A DNA stretch of 64,000 nucleotides from an uncultured SAR86 cluster bacterium. Its GTDB lineage: Bacteria; Pseudomonadota; Gammaproteobacteria; Magnimaribacterales; D2472. The notes under the pieces were generated by a model. The model worked only from the letters and a program-made list of their open reading frames with translations, had not been told where the DNA came from and searched no databases. This document shows, piece by piece, positions 53,543 to 64,000 of this stretch. The position numbers were made by a program, and so were the translations under genes. Each line of letters opens with the position of its first letter. Position 1 is the stretch's first letter. The DNA lies in contig CAJIYN010000001.1 in assembly GCA_905181645.1 (NCBI GenBank), positions 248,001 through 312,000 of the forward strand, in the 5' to 3' direction.

Positions 53543-54080
53543 AATAGCATTAATATTTATCTTATTAACTCCTATTCTAATTGTAGCCCTGTCTTCAATT
53601 TATTTTAGTATGGGATATTCACCTGAAGGTACTAAAAATGAAGGAGTATTTTTCAATGAATACTTTGATGTAACGGACATGGATATCTACAAAAACGATG
53701 AAACTATTTCATTTGAAGATGGAAAATGGATTATGGGAGTTTATGTCACTGATCCTGATAAAGCTGAAAACTCTTTATATCTTATGCGTCAGTTAAATGT
53801 AGCTTTAAATAGGGATGTAATCCAAGGAAGTGGTGTTACTTTTTATAATAATAAAGAATTAGAAGCAGCTATAAAAAATACAAAGAGCGAATATCCCAGA
53901 ATAGGCATCTATAAAGATCCTTCAAATATTTTCTTTAACTCTTTACAAAACAATTCTGATCTAGATCTTACTCTAGATAATCCAATTTTTGTTATAGATC
54001 CTTACGGAAGAGTTGTTATGTACTTTAATGTTGATCTTGATCCTAAGAAAATCTTAAAAGATTTGAAGGTATTAATTTAA
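53532..54080 (+). CDS. Membrane-anchored protein of the cox cluster, unknown function
   Basis: A 182-residue protein with an N-terminal membrane anchor (ALIFILLTPILIVALSSIYF). The soluble part ends PIFVIDPYGRVVMYFNVDLD, which resembles the last strands of a thioredoxin-like fold, but no Cys pair is present. Its place between surf1 and ctaA is common in gammaproteobacteria and points to oxidase assembly. Intact. Confidence 0.75.
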   Translation: MKNKIALIFILLTPILIVALSSIYFSMGYSPEGTKNEGVFFNEYFDVTDMDIYKNDETISFEDGKWIMGVYVTDPDKAENSLYLMRQLNVALNRDVIQGSGVTFYNNKELEAAIKNTKSEYPRIGIYKDPSNIFFNSLQNNSDLDLTLDNPIFVIDPYGRVVMYFNVDLDPKKILKDLKVLI

Positions 54081-55054
54081 TGACATACATAAGAAATTTA
54101 TCTCTATTTGGAGTTTTATTTGGCTTTGTTGTAGTGGCTTTAGGCGCTTGGACTAGGTTGGTAGATGCTGGACTAGGTTGTCCAGATTGGCCTGGATGCT
54201 ACGGGTTTGTTGTTTTTCCAACTAGTGAGCTAGATGTTGCGATAGCTGAGCAACGATTTCCACAGTTTCCATATGATATCAATAAAGCGATTCCTGAAGT
54301 AGTTCATAGATATTTTGCTGCTACATTAGGGTTAGTTGCCATAGTACTTTCTTTCTCTATCTTTTAAGCAAAATGAAAACAAGTCTATAAGAAGATGGTC
54401 TATCGGTCTGTTAGCATTTATTTGCTGCCAGGGGCTCTTCGGTTATTTAACTGTTAGTCTAAAACTCTTACCAATTATAGTTACAGGCCATCTCTTTGGT
54501 GGTTTCACAACGGTATCACTATTCTTCTTTATCTTTATTAGAGCTGGAAATTTTCCCATATTGAATACTTTTAATATTCAAAAAGTTAAATATATAGCTT
54601 TAACTTGCTTGGTACTTTTATTAGTTCAAATATTTTTAGGTGCCTGGACAAGTACCAATTATGCTTCACTAGCGTGCCCGGATTTTCCCACCTGCCAGGG
54701 TTCTTTTTCTCCTGATATGGATTTCAAGAATGGATTTAATTTAAATCAAGAGGTTGGGCCAAATTACTTTACGGGTTGCTAGATAATGATGCAAGAGTTG
54801 CAATTCATTATTCTCACAGGGTGACCGCTTTAATTTTAATGCTCGCATATTTAATATTAATATCCAAACTTTGGTTTACAGCGGCAGCTCCATTAGCATC
54901 TTCAGTTGGCGTGATACTACTAACTCAAATATCATTAGGTATCATGAATGTTGTATATGTTTTACCTCTTTATATTGCTATAGCGCATAATCTAGTAGCT
55001 GCATTACTTTTAATCATAACGCTAACAATTAATTATTTAGCCTGGAAAAGATGA
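54080..55054 (+). CDS. ctaA: Heme A synthase
   Basis: Oxidises heme O to heme [21 protein letters not shown] and the mirrored [20 protein letters not shown] are the two family repeats; conserved His in [30 protein letters not shown] and [11 protein letters not shown]. Frame breaks lie near 54360, 54555 and 54780. About 325 residues, eight helices. Confidence 0.94.
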
Positions 55055-55912
55055 CTATAGTTAGAAATTACTACGAACTCTGTAAACCCAATGTTGTATT
55101 GATGATGTTGCTCTGTGCACTTGTGGGGATAGTTCTTGCTAGCGAAACTTTAGTTCCACTGATAGATATTATTGTTCCTTTAATAGGCATCGGGTTATGT
55201 TCGGGCTCAGCGGCTGCTATTAATCAGATCATAGATAGAGAAGCTGATGCTGAAATGGATAGAACAGATAAAAGACCAATACCGCAGGGTGAAATTTCTG
55301 TTAGAAACGCTTCCATTTTTGCTCTAACGATTGGACTGCTTGGGGCAGCAATACTTATATTTCTTGTTAACAGCTTAACAGCCATTCTTACAATCTTGGC
55401 TTTAGGCGGTTATGCCTTTATCTATACAATCTATCTCAAAAGAGCAACACCACAAAATATAGTCATTGGTGGATTAGCTGGTGCAGCTCCCCCTTTGCTT
55501 GGATGGGCATCAGTTACTAACACGATTGAACCAAATGCTCTTTTACTTGTTTTGATAATATTTATTTGGACTCCACCACATTTTTGGGCTTTAGCAATTT
55601 ATAGGAAAGATGATTACGCAGCAAAGATACCTATGCTCCCAGTAACTCATGGCGAACAATATACTAGAGTGCATATAACTCTATATACCGATTATTTTAT
55701 TTTTAGTTAGTTTGTTTCCATATATTGTTCTTATGTCTGGAATAATATATCTAGTGTCAGCTTTAATTCTTAGCTCACTTTTCTTGTTTTACTCAGTTCG
55801 ACTGTATTTAAGTGATGATGATAAATATGCAATGCAAACCTTTTGGTTTTCAATCTATTATATTTTTCTTATCTTCATTGCCTTAATAGTTGACCACTTT
55901 ATAGCTATATAG
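55051..55912 (+). CDS. ctaB: Protoheme IX farnesyltransferase (heme O synthase)
   Basis: Converts heme B to heme [21 protein letters not shown], the prenyl-binding [38 protein letters not shown] and [13 protein letters not shown] are present. A frame break near 55690 separates the last two helices. About 287 residues. Overlaps ctaA by 4 bases. Confidence 0.95.
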
Positions 55913-56563
55913 ATGCAAAAAGGAATCAAAGTAAATCTAGCGCTAATAATAGTTTTTATCATTATTGTAATGAGCCTATTTATAAGCAAACTTACAACTC
56001 CAAGAGTACTAAATAATAATGAGCTTTTGGTAAATGGACTATTTCTATTTGAGAAGCCTAAGCAGATATCTAATTTTGAATTCTTTTCCTCTAATAATTC
56101 ATCTTTTACAAAATCTGACTTAATTGGGAAATGGACATTAATGTATTTTGGGTTTAGCAGATGTCCAGATGAATGTCCTACAACAATGTATCAACTTTCA
56201 AAGTTAATTAAGGTCTTAAAAGAAAAGAATTACCAATTAGATAATAAGCAGTGGGTTCTTGTTTCCATAGACCCAGAAAGAGATAGCCCAGAGATTATAG
56301 ACACCTATGCCAAAGGTTTCGATGAGGATTTTATGGGAGTTTCTAATACAAGGCCTATGTTATTAAGTCTCGCAACCCAGCTTGCTGTAAATAATAAAAT
56401 GCCGCCAATGAACAATGAAGATGATAACCATGATCATCTAGATGCTCATGTAAATAATATTATTTTAATAAATCCTGAAGGAAAGTTCGTAGGATTTTTT
56501 AGACCGCCATTTGATATTTCCAGGTTATCACTAACCTATCAATCGGTAACTCAGCCTAACTAA
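55913..56563 (+). CDS. SCO1/SenC copper chaperone
   Basis: Thioredoxin-fold protein supplying copper to the CuA site. One N-terminal helix, FGFSRCPDECPTTMYQLSKL with the CxxxC copper motif, SIDPERDSPEIIDTYAKGF, and His in DHLDAHVNNIILINPEGK. 216 residues, intact. A diverged copy of its last 43 codons occurs at 56936-57067. Confidence 0.94.
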   Translation: MQKGIKVNLALIIVFIIIVMSLFISKLTTPRVLNNNELLVNGLFLFEKPKQISNFEFFSSNNSSFTKSDLIGKWTLMYFGFSRCPDECPTTMYQLSKLIKVLKEKNYQLDNKQWVLVSIDPERDSPEIIDTYAKGFDEDFMGVSNTRPMLLSLATQLAVNNKMPPMNNEDDNHDHLDAHVNNIILINPEGKFVGFFRPPFDISRLSLTYQSVTQPN

Positions 56564-56944
56564 GGAGATTCTGGCAGATTTTCATAGCTTAGATCGTTAT
56601 ATGGGTTTTGAGCTCCAATAGCATCTGGATGGACAACCGATATATCAATATCACTTCCATAATCACCAGAAATAAAACCAGCTACTGTATTTTTTGGCGC
56701 TATATAAATAGTTGCAAATCTTCCATTTTTTGCATAAACCAATGTGACTTCTTCACCAACTTTAGATGAAACAAGTACCCAGCCCGTTGTAAGAGTTTCC
56801 GCCCCTAACACCTTCATCTGCAGTGATTATATATTCAGATTTGCAGTCATTAATTCTTCCAGAAATAGATTCACCAGTTCCTAATAAGACAGTTGGAGCT
56901 TTAACAATTTCAGCATCTGTAGGCAAAGGAAAGAGCATAAACAT
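56560..56944 (-). CDS. Secreted protein of unknown function, 5' end missing
   Basis: Two frames (56762-56944 and 56560-56817) join into about 125 residues: FMLFPLPTDAEIVKAPTVLL, GTGESISGRINDCKSEYIIT, then ETLTTGWVLVSSKVGEEVTL and GAQNPYNDLSYENLPESP. The first residues look like the tail of a signal peptide (FPLPTDA) whose start is cut at the junction with the second sco copy. Convergent with sco, overlapping its stop by 4 bases. Family not recognised. Confidence 0.55.
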
Positions 56945-57067
56945 TTAGACAGTCATGCCAATAATATTATTTTATTAAATCCAGACGGAGATTTTGCAGG
57001 AATATTTAGACCGCCATTTGATATCTCAAGACTTTCCTTGACCTACCAATCTGTCACCCAAGACTAG
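56936..57067 (+). pseudogene. Second, diverged copy of the sco 3' end
   Basis: Forty-three codons encode HKHLDSHANNIILLNPDGDF and then AGIFRPPFDISRLSLTYQSV TQD before TAG. This is clearly homologous to the end of the intact sco gene (HDHLDAHVNNIILINPEGKF and on), but most codons differ at the third position, so it comes from another lineage. No upstream sco body. It ends overlapping the convergent qor stop by 4 bases, as sco itself does with its own neighbour. Confidence 0.9.
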
Positions 57068-58062
57068 ATATTAATTATTACTTTTCCTTTAGCTTTTCTA
57101 TTTGCTAAATGCGAGAAAGCCTCAGCAGAGTCTTCTAAAGCGTATCTTTGCGAAACTTCTGGATTTATTTTTCCTTCTGCATGCAGCTTAAATAACTCAT
57201 CAAAATTCTTTTTATTTTCATCTGGGAATAAGCCAACCCATGCTCCCCAAAACACACCAACAATTTGGCATCCTTTCAAAAGCGTTATATTCAGAGGAAT
57301 TTTTGGAATTTCGCCTGCAGCAAAACCAATAACAAGATACCTACCTTCCCAAGCAGTTGCTCTAAGACAGGGCTCAGCATAACTATCGCCAACTGGGTCA
57401 TAAACAACATTTGCGCCCATTCCTCCTGTTAATTCTTTAATCTTATTTGACAGTTGCTTTTGCTGATCTCTATCAAGATTACCACTTGGATATATAAAAC
57501 CCTCATCAGCTCCATGAGCCATACACATATCAATTTTATCTTGAGTGGATGCGGCTGCAATTACTTTTGCACCCATAGCTTTCCCTAGTTCTATAGCAGC
57601 TATACCAACACCACCTGAAGCTCCAAGAACAAGCAAGGTCTCACCTGGTTGGATATTTGCTCTTTGCTTAAGTGCATATAGACTAGTTCCATAGGTCATT
57701 GATAGAGCTGCTGCTGAATCATAATCCATTGAGTCTGGTATTAATGTGCAGCTATTTTCATGAGCTAATATCTTCTCTGCAAAAGCTCCGGTTCCAGTCA
57801 TAGCAAAAACTTTATCACCAACTTTAAATTTAGTTACACCTTCTCCGATTTCTGAAATGATTCCTGCTGATTCACCGCCTGGAGTAAAAGGTAGAGGAGG
57901 TTGATATTGATAAAGTCCTTGAATCATCAAAACATCAGGAAAGTTTATACTGCCTGATTTAACATCTATGACAACATGCCCAGGAATAGCCGAAGGGGAT
58001 TCAACTTCATTTATTTTAAGTTTATCTGGACCACCTAATTCAACACACTGCAAAGCTTTCAT
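57064..58062 (-). CDS. Quinone oxidoreductase-like zinc-independent MDR protein
   Basis: A 332-residue medium-chain reductase. GroES-like domain with INFPDVLMIQGLYQYQPPLP and PGGESAGIISEIGEGVTKF. Rossmann domain with LVLGASGGVGIAAIELGKAM and YDPVGDSYAEPCLRAT. No structural or catalytic zinc Cys cluster. Probably reduces quinones or enones with NADPH; the substrate is unknown. Intact. Confidence 0.88.
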   Translation of the reverse strand: MKALQCVELGGPDKLKINEVESPSAIPGHVVIDVKSGSINFPDVLMIQGLYQYQPPLPFTPGGESAGIISEIGEGVTKFKVGDKVFAMTGTGAFAEKILAHENSCTLIPDSMDYDSAAALSMTYGTSLYALKQRANIQPGETLLVLGASGGVGIAAIELGKAMGAKVIAAASTQDKIDMCMAHGADEGFIYPSGNLDRDQQKQLSNKIKELTGGMGANVVYDPVGDSYAEPCLRATAWEGRYLVIGFAAGEIPKIPLNITLLKGCQIVGVFWGAWVGLFPDENKKNFDELFKLHAEGKINPEVSQRYALEDSAEAFSHLANRKAKGKVIINI

Positions 58063-58094
58063 TATTTATCTCCTAAATTTGTGAGTTATATTGC

Positions 58095-58418
58095 TCAACA
58101 TAAGCCTCTATATTTCTTTGAGACTTCTTTAACATCGTCTTTAAATCTTTTCAAAGAACCTAACTCTCCAGAGTAAACTACAATTCCCTCTCTTATAATT
58201 CTTACTTGGTGATTTCGATTAATTTTTCCATCTGTCACATAACATCCAGCAATGGTTCCAAATTTAGTGATTTTAAAAGTTTCTCTTATTTCAGCTGTTC
58301 CAACAATTTGTTCTTTAAATTTTGGAGAAAGCATTCCTTCCATAGCTTCTTTAATTTCTTCAAGCGCTTTATAAATAATGGAGTATAACCTAATATCTAT
58401 TTCTTCTTTTTCTGCAAT
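58095..58418 (-). pseudogene. infB: Translation initiation factor IF-2, C-terminal-region fragment
   Basis: About 100 residues: [60 protein letters not shown] and [25 protein letters not shown]. These match domains 3-4 of IF-2 (compare LYSIIYxxxEExKxAMEGML and [12 protein letters not shown]). The G domain and the last 40 residues are missing. The 5' side starts inside the end of gshA. Confidence 0.88.
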
Positions 58419-59578
58419 TTGGTTGAATTATTTCGACCGGAAGCCACCATATCAGTATGATTTTTTTGTAATTGGATATTTTCTTCATCAGTTAGCTCCG
58501 GACTCTCGCTGACAAAACAATGTATTAAGAATAAATCTATTAAACGCATTTGATCTTTAGAAATGCCCCCAAGAGTATCTGGACTTATATCAACACCCCT
58601 TACTTCAACGTACTCAATGCCATGCTCTTTCAGTGCATTGGCTGGTCTTAAGCCTTCCGACGAAGTTCTTTTTGGTCGAATGGTGTCATAAAGCTCATTT
58701 TCTATTTGAATAATTCCATCTGATATTTGGTGTCTGTTGCCTTCGGGATCATGCAGCCCAAGGCTTTTAAAGTCTGGATGAGGAATTTTAATACCCTTTT
58801 TAACTGACTCGATAAAACCATCTAAAGAGTTATATCTAATACCAAGTGAGGTTTGAATAGGACTTTGATAACCAATATTACTCATCCTTAAAGAAGTAGC
58901 ATTGGGCATAAAAACATCATTTGCATTTAACTCTTCAAGATCATGCTTCTTCCAGATACATAGGATTTATCAGCGACAGGAGATGCTGATAACTGAGCTA
59001 AGATAAACCAAAAATTTCTTTTAAAATTCCTAATTCACCTTCAATACGAACTTCATCAACCATGTCTTGAGTATATTCATCACCCAAAAGATTCTTATAA
59101 CAAGCTGCATCAATTGAAAAATTATAATGAATTCCTGAAACACATTGCATGATGCTAGGTTCGTTGGTAAAAAACTTTCTGAACCAACTTCATCATATTT
59201 TAATTTTGGTCCAATATTAGAAATATTAATATCAGATTCTTTTATAAATAATTCTAAATAGAGTGCGCCCATAAATACTCATCTTCATCAATATTTTGTG
59301 CAGTAAATACATGCAAGTCTTGTAAACAAGAATATAGATCATCAACATTATCAAATTTAGGTGTAACTAATTCAATGAGAGCTTCTGCAAAATCAGTAGT
59401 TATGTATGGATTAGTTAAAGCAGAGCCTAGTGATTTTGGATGTGGTCGCTTTGAAATAGAGCCATCATGAGATAACTCTTAAAGTTTCACGTTCAATACC
59501 TCTATTAAATTTAAGATTTTTTAATGAAGTCTTTTCATTCCAACTTTTAAGTTGGTTAGTAAAGCTCTCATCAAACAT
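58397..59578 (-). CDS. gshA: Glutamate-cysteine ligase, 3' end replaced
   Basis: First step of glutathione synthesis. Start at 59578 ([20 protein letters not shown]), [65 protein letters not shown] and [20 protein letters not shown] are typical of the E. coli GshA class. Several frame breaks lie between 58910 and 59480. It stops after [11 protein letters not shown], about 120 residues short of normal, where IF-2 sequence begins. The active-site core is largely present, but function is doubtful as written. Overlaps pckA by one base. Confidence 0.85.
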
Positions 59579-61122
59579 TAAAAACCTGGGCCAGCTTTTA
59601 CTATCTCATCATTAACACTAAAATTTTTAAAGTTTTCTTCAAACTCAGCAACAACTTGTTTCACAGTTTGCTCATAAGCGTTTTGGTCATCCCAAGTTTT
59701 TACAGGATTAAGAAGTTCTGTTTTTAACACCCTCAACCATCAAAGGAACTTCTAGATTTAGCCCAGGAATGCTTTGTGTTTCAACGCCTTCTAACTCACC
59801 ATTTTGAATAGCATTAACAACCCTTCTAGTTGTTGGTATATTAAATCTAGAGCCAACGCCATAAGGTCCACCAGTCCAACCCGTATTTACAAGATAGACC
59901 TTAGATCCAAAAGCTTCCACTCTTTTCATAAGAAGATCAGCATAGACTCCAGCTGGTCTTGGAAAGAAAGGAGCGCCAAAACAAGTTGAAAAAGTAGACT
60001 CAATCGCTGAAGTAGAACCAACCTCTGTTGAACCAACCTTGGCTGTATAGCCGCTTAGAAAATGATAGGCAGCTGCTTCTTTAGATAATATAGATACAGG
60101 AGGAATAATTCCGGTTAGATCGCAAGTAAGGAAAATAACCGAATCAGGCTCACCAGCAGCATTTTCTGGAATTGCGTCATTAATAAATGCTCGTGGGTAA
60201 CAACACCTTCCATTTTGAGTAAGGGTTACGTCTGAATAGTCGGGAGTTCCTGCATCATTTAAGACAACATTCTCTAGTATGCTGCCGCTTTTAATAGCAT
60301 TCCAAATAACAGGTTCATTTGCTTGAGAGAGATCAATAGTTTTTGCATAGCAACCCCCTTCAAAATTAAAAACGGTATTCTGACCAGCCATGCTCATCAT
60401 CGCCAATCAACACGCGGGAGGGGTCTGCGGAAAGGGTTGTTTTCCCTGTTCCAGACAGTCCGAAGAAGATAGCCTACTTTTCCATCGGCATTAACATTTG
60501 CAGAACAATGCATAGGAAGGACATCTTTAGCTGGTAATAAAAAGTTTTGTGCAGAAAACATAGATTTTTTCATTTCTCCTGCATATTTCATTCCTGCAAG
60601 TAAAACCTTTCTTTGAGCAAAGTTGATGATTACACATCCCTCTGAATTAGTTCCATCTTCATGAGGATTACATTCATAATTTGCAGCACTTAAAATTTCC
60701 CACTGGTCTTTATTTGAAGGATTATGGACCTCAGGAACAACAAAGATCAATCTAGCAAACAAGCCATGCCAAGCTGTTTCAGTAGTAACTTTCACGGGAA
60801 GGTAATGATCGACATGAGAGCCAACATGAACCTTAGAGACATATCTATTTTTTTCAGCTATGTATGATTCAACCTTATTCCATAGCTTATCAAATTTATC
60901 AACATCAAAAGGCTTATTAACAGAGCCCCAATCTATTAAATCAGAAGATCCTGATTCTTGAACTATAAATCTATCATTTGGACTTCTGCCAGTTCTCTCT
61001 CCAGTGATAGCCGAAAAAGCGCCATTGCTTGCTATAACACCTTCATTATTTTTAACAGCAACATCAATTAGCTCTTCTGTTCCTAATTCAAAGATTTCTG
61101 ATGTATTTATTTCCATGTTCAT
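59578..61122 (-). CDS. pckA: Phosphoenolpyruvate carboxykinase (ATP)
   Basis: Gluconeogenic enzyme converting oxaloacetate to PEP. ATG at 61122. [30 protein letters not shown], the ATP-binding [16 protein letters not shown] (split by a frame break near 60430) and [29 protein letters not shown]-type residues and [15 protein letters not shown]. Another break near 59730; the end is IVKAGPGF. About 514 residues. Confidence 0.95.
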
Positions 61123-61282
61123 ATTTTTAGTTACCAAATCATTTTATAGGACTAAGAGAGTTCAATAAATATATTAAACAATAATAATCAGCCTTATTTT
61201 GTAGTGAAGTTAATCTTAATAGGATTTAAAAGTCAATAATATAGGTTTTTACCTTCAATTCAGCGGCTTTTACAGCATATTT

Positions 61283-61815
61283 TTATGTAGTTTTACTACC
61301 AAATTTAAGCTTTCCAAGAGTAGATATTAAATAAATAATAAAAAATACCAAACCCCATTCTGCAAAATTAAATATAAACCTCCAGCTTTCCTCAGCACAT
61401 GCTGGTCCGCCCTTAAAAGCATTTGCAAGACCACCAAACAGTCCAAAATATTCAATTTGAGTTTCAAGAGGCATATCACAACCCATTGGCAACATAGCAA
61501 TTTCTTCAGGTGATAGATTTTGAAGATATATTAGTTTTAATGAAACAGCGATTCCATAAACTGAAGCAAAGATATTAATAACTTATTTAAGATATAAAAC
61601 TTTTTAATCAAGAATCCCATCAATGACATAACCGCAATTACACCAAAAATATATCTTGTAAGAATACAAAGAGGACAAGCTCTAAGGTTCAAACAGAAAA
61701 ATTATTTAAACAATGGATTAATAGCTTTAAAAAAGATGCAATTTCAAATGGAATAACTAATACAATATTTGATACATATTTATAATTTTTTGAAACATAT
61801 TTGCCTATAAATCCT
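61283..61815 (-). CDS. dsbB: Disulfide bond formation protein B
   Basis: Membrane oxidase that re-oxidises DsbA and passes electrons to quinone. RACPLCILTRYIFGVIAVMS has the CxxC of the first periplasmic loop; the second Cys pair is in MLPMGCDMPLETQIEYFG and GGPACAEESW. Four hydrophobic segments. Frame breaks lie near 61690 and 61570; the start is uncertain (about 61810). About 175 residues. Confidence 0.85.
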
Positions 61816-61872
61816 TTCTTTTATAGAGATTAAAAAATACCAATGACATAATAGATTTTAACTTAACTATAA

Positions 61873-64000
61873 ATGAAAAACAGAATATTTATCATCGATG
61901 GCTCCTCCTATTTGTATAGGGCTTATCATGCTATGCCTCCACTTTCTACCTCAACTGGTAAACCCACTGGAGCTGTCAAAGGCGTCACGAATATGCTCCG
62001 CAATCTTAGGAATGAAAATCCTAACTCTCATTACTTAGCAATTTTTGATGCTAAGGGAAAAAACTTTAGACATTCTATTTATAAAGATTACAAACCATAG
62101 AGAAGCAATGCCTGATGGCTTGCGTGATGCACTTCCATATATTGATGCATTACTTGATGCATACAATATTCCTAAGTTATTTGTAGATGGTTATGAGGCA
62201 GATGATGTAATTGGTACATTAGCAAAAAAAGCCGAAAAAAAAGGCTTTCAAACTTATATGATGACTTCCGATAAGGATTTTGCTGCAGCTAGTTGAAGAT
62301 CCTTTTACTACATTAATGAATACTATGACTCACAAAACCTTTAATGAGACTATGGTATTTGAAAAATTTGGTGTTAAGCCAAATCAAATAAGAGATATGC
62401 TAGCTTTGGTTGGAGATACTTCAGATAATATACCCGGGGTCCCAAAAGTTGGTCAGAAGACAGCAGCAAAATGGCTTAATGAATTTGGAGGTACCAGACT
62501 ATTAAGGCTAATGCTGAGCTTGTAAGTATCTCTACAATAGCAAAATATACCCCCTAATCTCGATAGGAATATTGAGCTTGTATCTTTAAAGAGTGATCTA
62601 GATCTAAAAACAGATTTTGAAGGTTTATTAGTTTTAAATAATGCTATGAAGCTTTAGCTGAACTATCGTAAGATTTTATATAAATATTTGGAGAAGGTGG
62701 AGTTAAAAAAACTGCTGAAGAAGTCGCAGTTGTTAATAGTAAGTATGAAACTATAGATAAATTAGAAGATTTAGAAAAATGGGCTAAGCAACTAGACAAA
62801 TGCATTGCTTTCGCCATTGATACTGAAACCTCGTCTTTAGATACTATTACCGCAGATTTACTTGGAATTTCATTGTCTGTTGAAGAAGGCAAAGGTTGTT
62901 ATATACCTATTGGCCACGATTATGAGGGCGCTCCAAAGCAACTACCTTTAGATAAAGTAGTAAGTATTTTAGGAGCCTCAATAGAATCAAATCAGAGAAA
63001 AGCTATAGGCCAAAACTTAAAATTTGATATACCTATTTTAGCTAGGCATGGAATTAAGCTTTCTGCTTTTTTAGCAGATACTATGTTGATGTCTTATGTT
63101 TTAAATAGCACAGGAACAAGACATAGCATGGATAGGATGGCAGAGCATTATCTTCAGCTATCAACAATCAAATATACAGATGTAACAGGCACAGCCTCAA
63201 AACAAATTAATTTTTCTAAAGTAGATATCGCAACTGCTACTAATTATGCAGCAGAAGATGCCGACATCACATTAAGGCTTTATAAGCATCTAGAAAATTT
63301 ACTCAAAGGGCAAAATAGCCAATTAAACTTATTAGAAGCAATTGAGTATCCCCTTGTCCTCGCTTTAGTAACAACAGAGACAAATGGCGCAAAAATAGAT
63401 AAGGACAAGCTGGCCGCGCATTCAAAAGAGCTTGGAGAAAAAATAGAGATTTTAACCAAAGAAGCCTATAAGCTTGGCGGGCAAGAATTTAATTTAGATT
63501 CACCCAAACAGCTCTTAGAGATTCTTTATGAGAAACAAGGGTTGCCAGTTTTACAAAAAACACCCAAAGGACAACCTTCAACGAATGAAGCAACTCTGCA
63601 AAGACTAGCTGAAGAATATGATCTGCCAAAAGTTATTTTAGAATACAGAACACTGGCAAAACTCAAGTCGACTTATACCGATAGTCTTATAGCGATGGAA
63701 AATCCAGTGACTAAGAGAATTCATACTTCTTATCATCAAGCAGTTACTTCTACTGGAAGACTTTCTTCAACAGAGCCAAACTTACAAAACATACCCATTA
63801 AAACGGCAGAAGGTAGAAGAATTAGAGAAGCATTTGTTCCTGAAAAAGGTAATGTGCTTATTTCAGCTGACTATTCTCAGATTGAATTAAGAATAATGGC
63901 GCATTTATCAGGTGATAAAAATTTAACTAATGCCTTTAATAATAATCTAGATGTTCACTCAGCAACTGCAGCAGAAATTTTTAGAGTTGATATTAAAGAT
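61873..64000 (+). CDS. polA: DNA polymerase I, 3' end beyond the window
   Basis: Repair and Okazaki-fragment polymerase. 5'-3' exonuclease: IFIIDGSSYLYRAYHAMPPL, VDGYEADDVIGTLAKKAEKK, LVGDTSDNIPGVPKVGQKTA. The 3'-5' exonuclease with intact acidic motif AIDTETSSLDT and NYAAEDADITLRLYKHLE, so proofreading is expected. Polymerase domain with TSTGRLSSTEPNLQNIPI and motif A SADYSQIELRIMAHL. Frame breaks lie near 62095, 62285, 62500 and 62640. The window ends just after VHSATAAEIF. Confidence 0.96.

Overview
The window looks like a chromosomal segment of an AT-rich gammaproteobacterium, probably marine and SAR86-like. That assignment is inference, from low GC, small intergenic gaps and gene order; no marker phylogeny was possible. 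The core order is classically gammaproteobacterial: glmS-glmU-atpCDGAHFEBI-parB-parA-rsmG-mnmG-mnmE-yidC-rnpA-rpmH on the minus strand, then dnaA-dnaN-recF-gyrB on the plus strand, then plsC, glyS, an lpxL-like gene, trkH-trkA, fmt-def, purE, tsaC-hemF-aroE-yheV, the coxB-coxA-ctaG-coxC-surf1-ctaA-ctaB-sco cytochrome oxidase cluster, and finally qor, gshA, pckA, dsbB and the start of polA. The rpmH/dnaA interval carries a perfect DnaA box and sits where transcription diverges, so it is the best oriC candidate.

Almost every long essential gene is broken by one or more reading-frame changes that leave the protein recognisable on both sides (atpA, atpD, gyrB, mnmE, yidC, glyS, coxA, polA and others). 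The simplest reading is uncorrected single-base indels in the sequence, not decay, so these are annotated as whole genes with the breaks noted.

Layout: 1-9.4 kb is accessory (haloalkane dehalogenase, lipoproteins, VOC protein, an RhlE helicase with a long Gly/Arg/Pro repeat tail, an M24 peptidase) and already contains truncated genes butted together. 9.4-14.8 kb, directly downstream of glmS, is the most unusual part. Five copies of the last codons of glmS (each encoding SVTVE-stop, each with different synonymous codons) separate four modules, two of which have their own inverted repeats at the same borders. The modules carry lipoproteins, a zinc-ribbon membrane protein, a small secreted protein and a patchwork of short 5' gene pieces, some phage-like. 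14.8-32.3 kb is the glm/atp/par/mnm/yidC/rpmH block. 32.3-48.2 kb is the dnaA side, with Pseudomonas-like synteny but a single-chain glycyl-tRNA synthetase, a short GyrB and no rsmB. 48.3-57 kb is cytochrome oxidase and its assembly, ending with a second diverged copy of the sco 3' end. 57-64 kb holds qor, an infB fragment fused to a truncated gshA, pckA, dsbB and polA.

The strongest candidate for something undescribed is the glmS-tail module array. A recurring theme elsewhere is joining of partial genes at sharp junctions (pyrF/DoxX, beta-carbonic anhydrase/plsC, gshA/infB, sco duplication). These could be real recombination products or chimeric joins made during amplification or assembly, and the sequence alone cannot separate these. 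I saw no tRNA, rRNA, CRISPR array, integrase or transposase gene, and no convincing intrinsic terminator.
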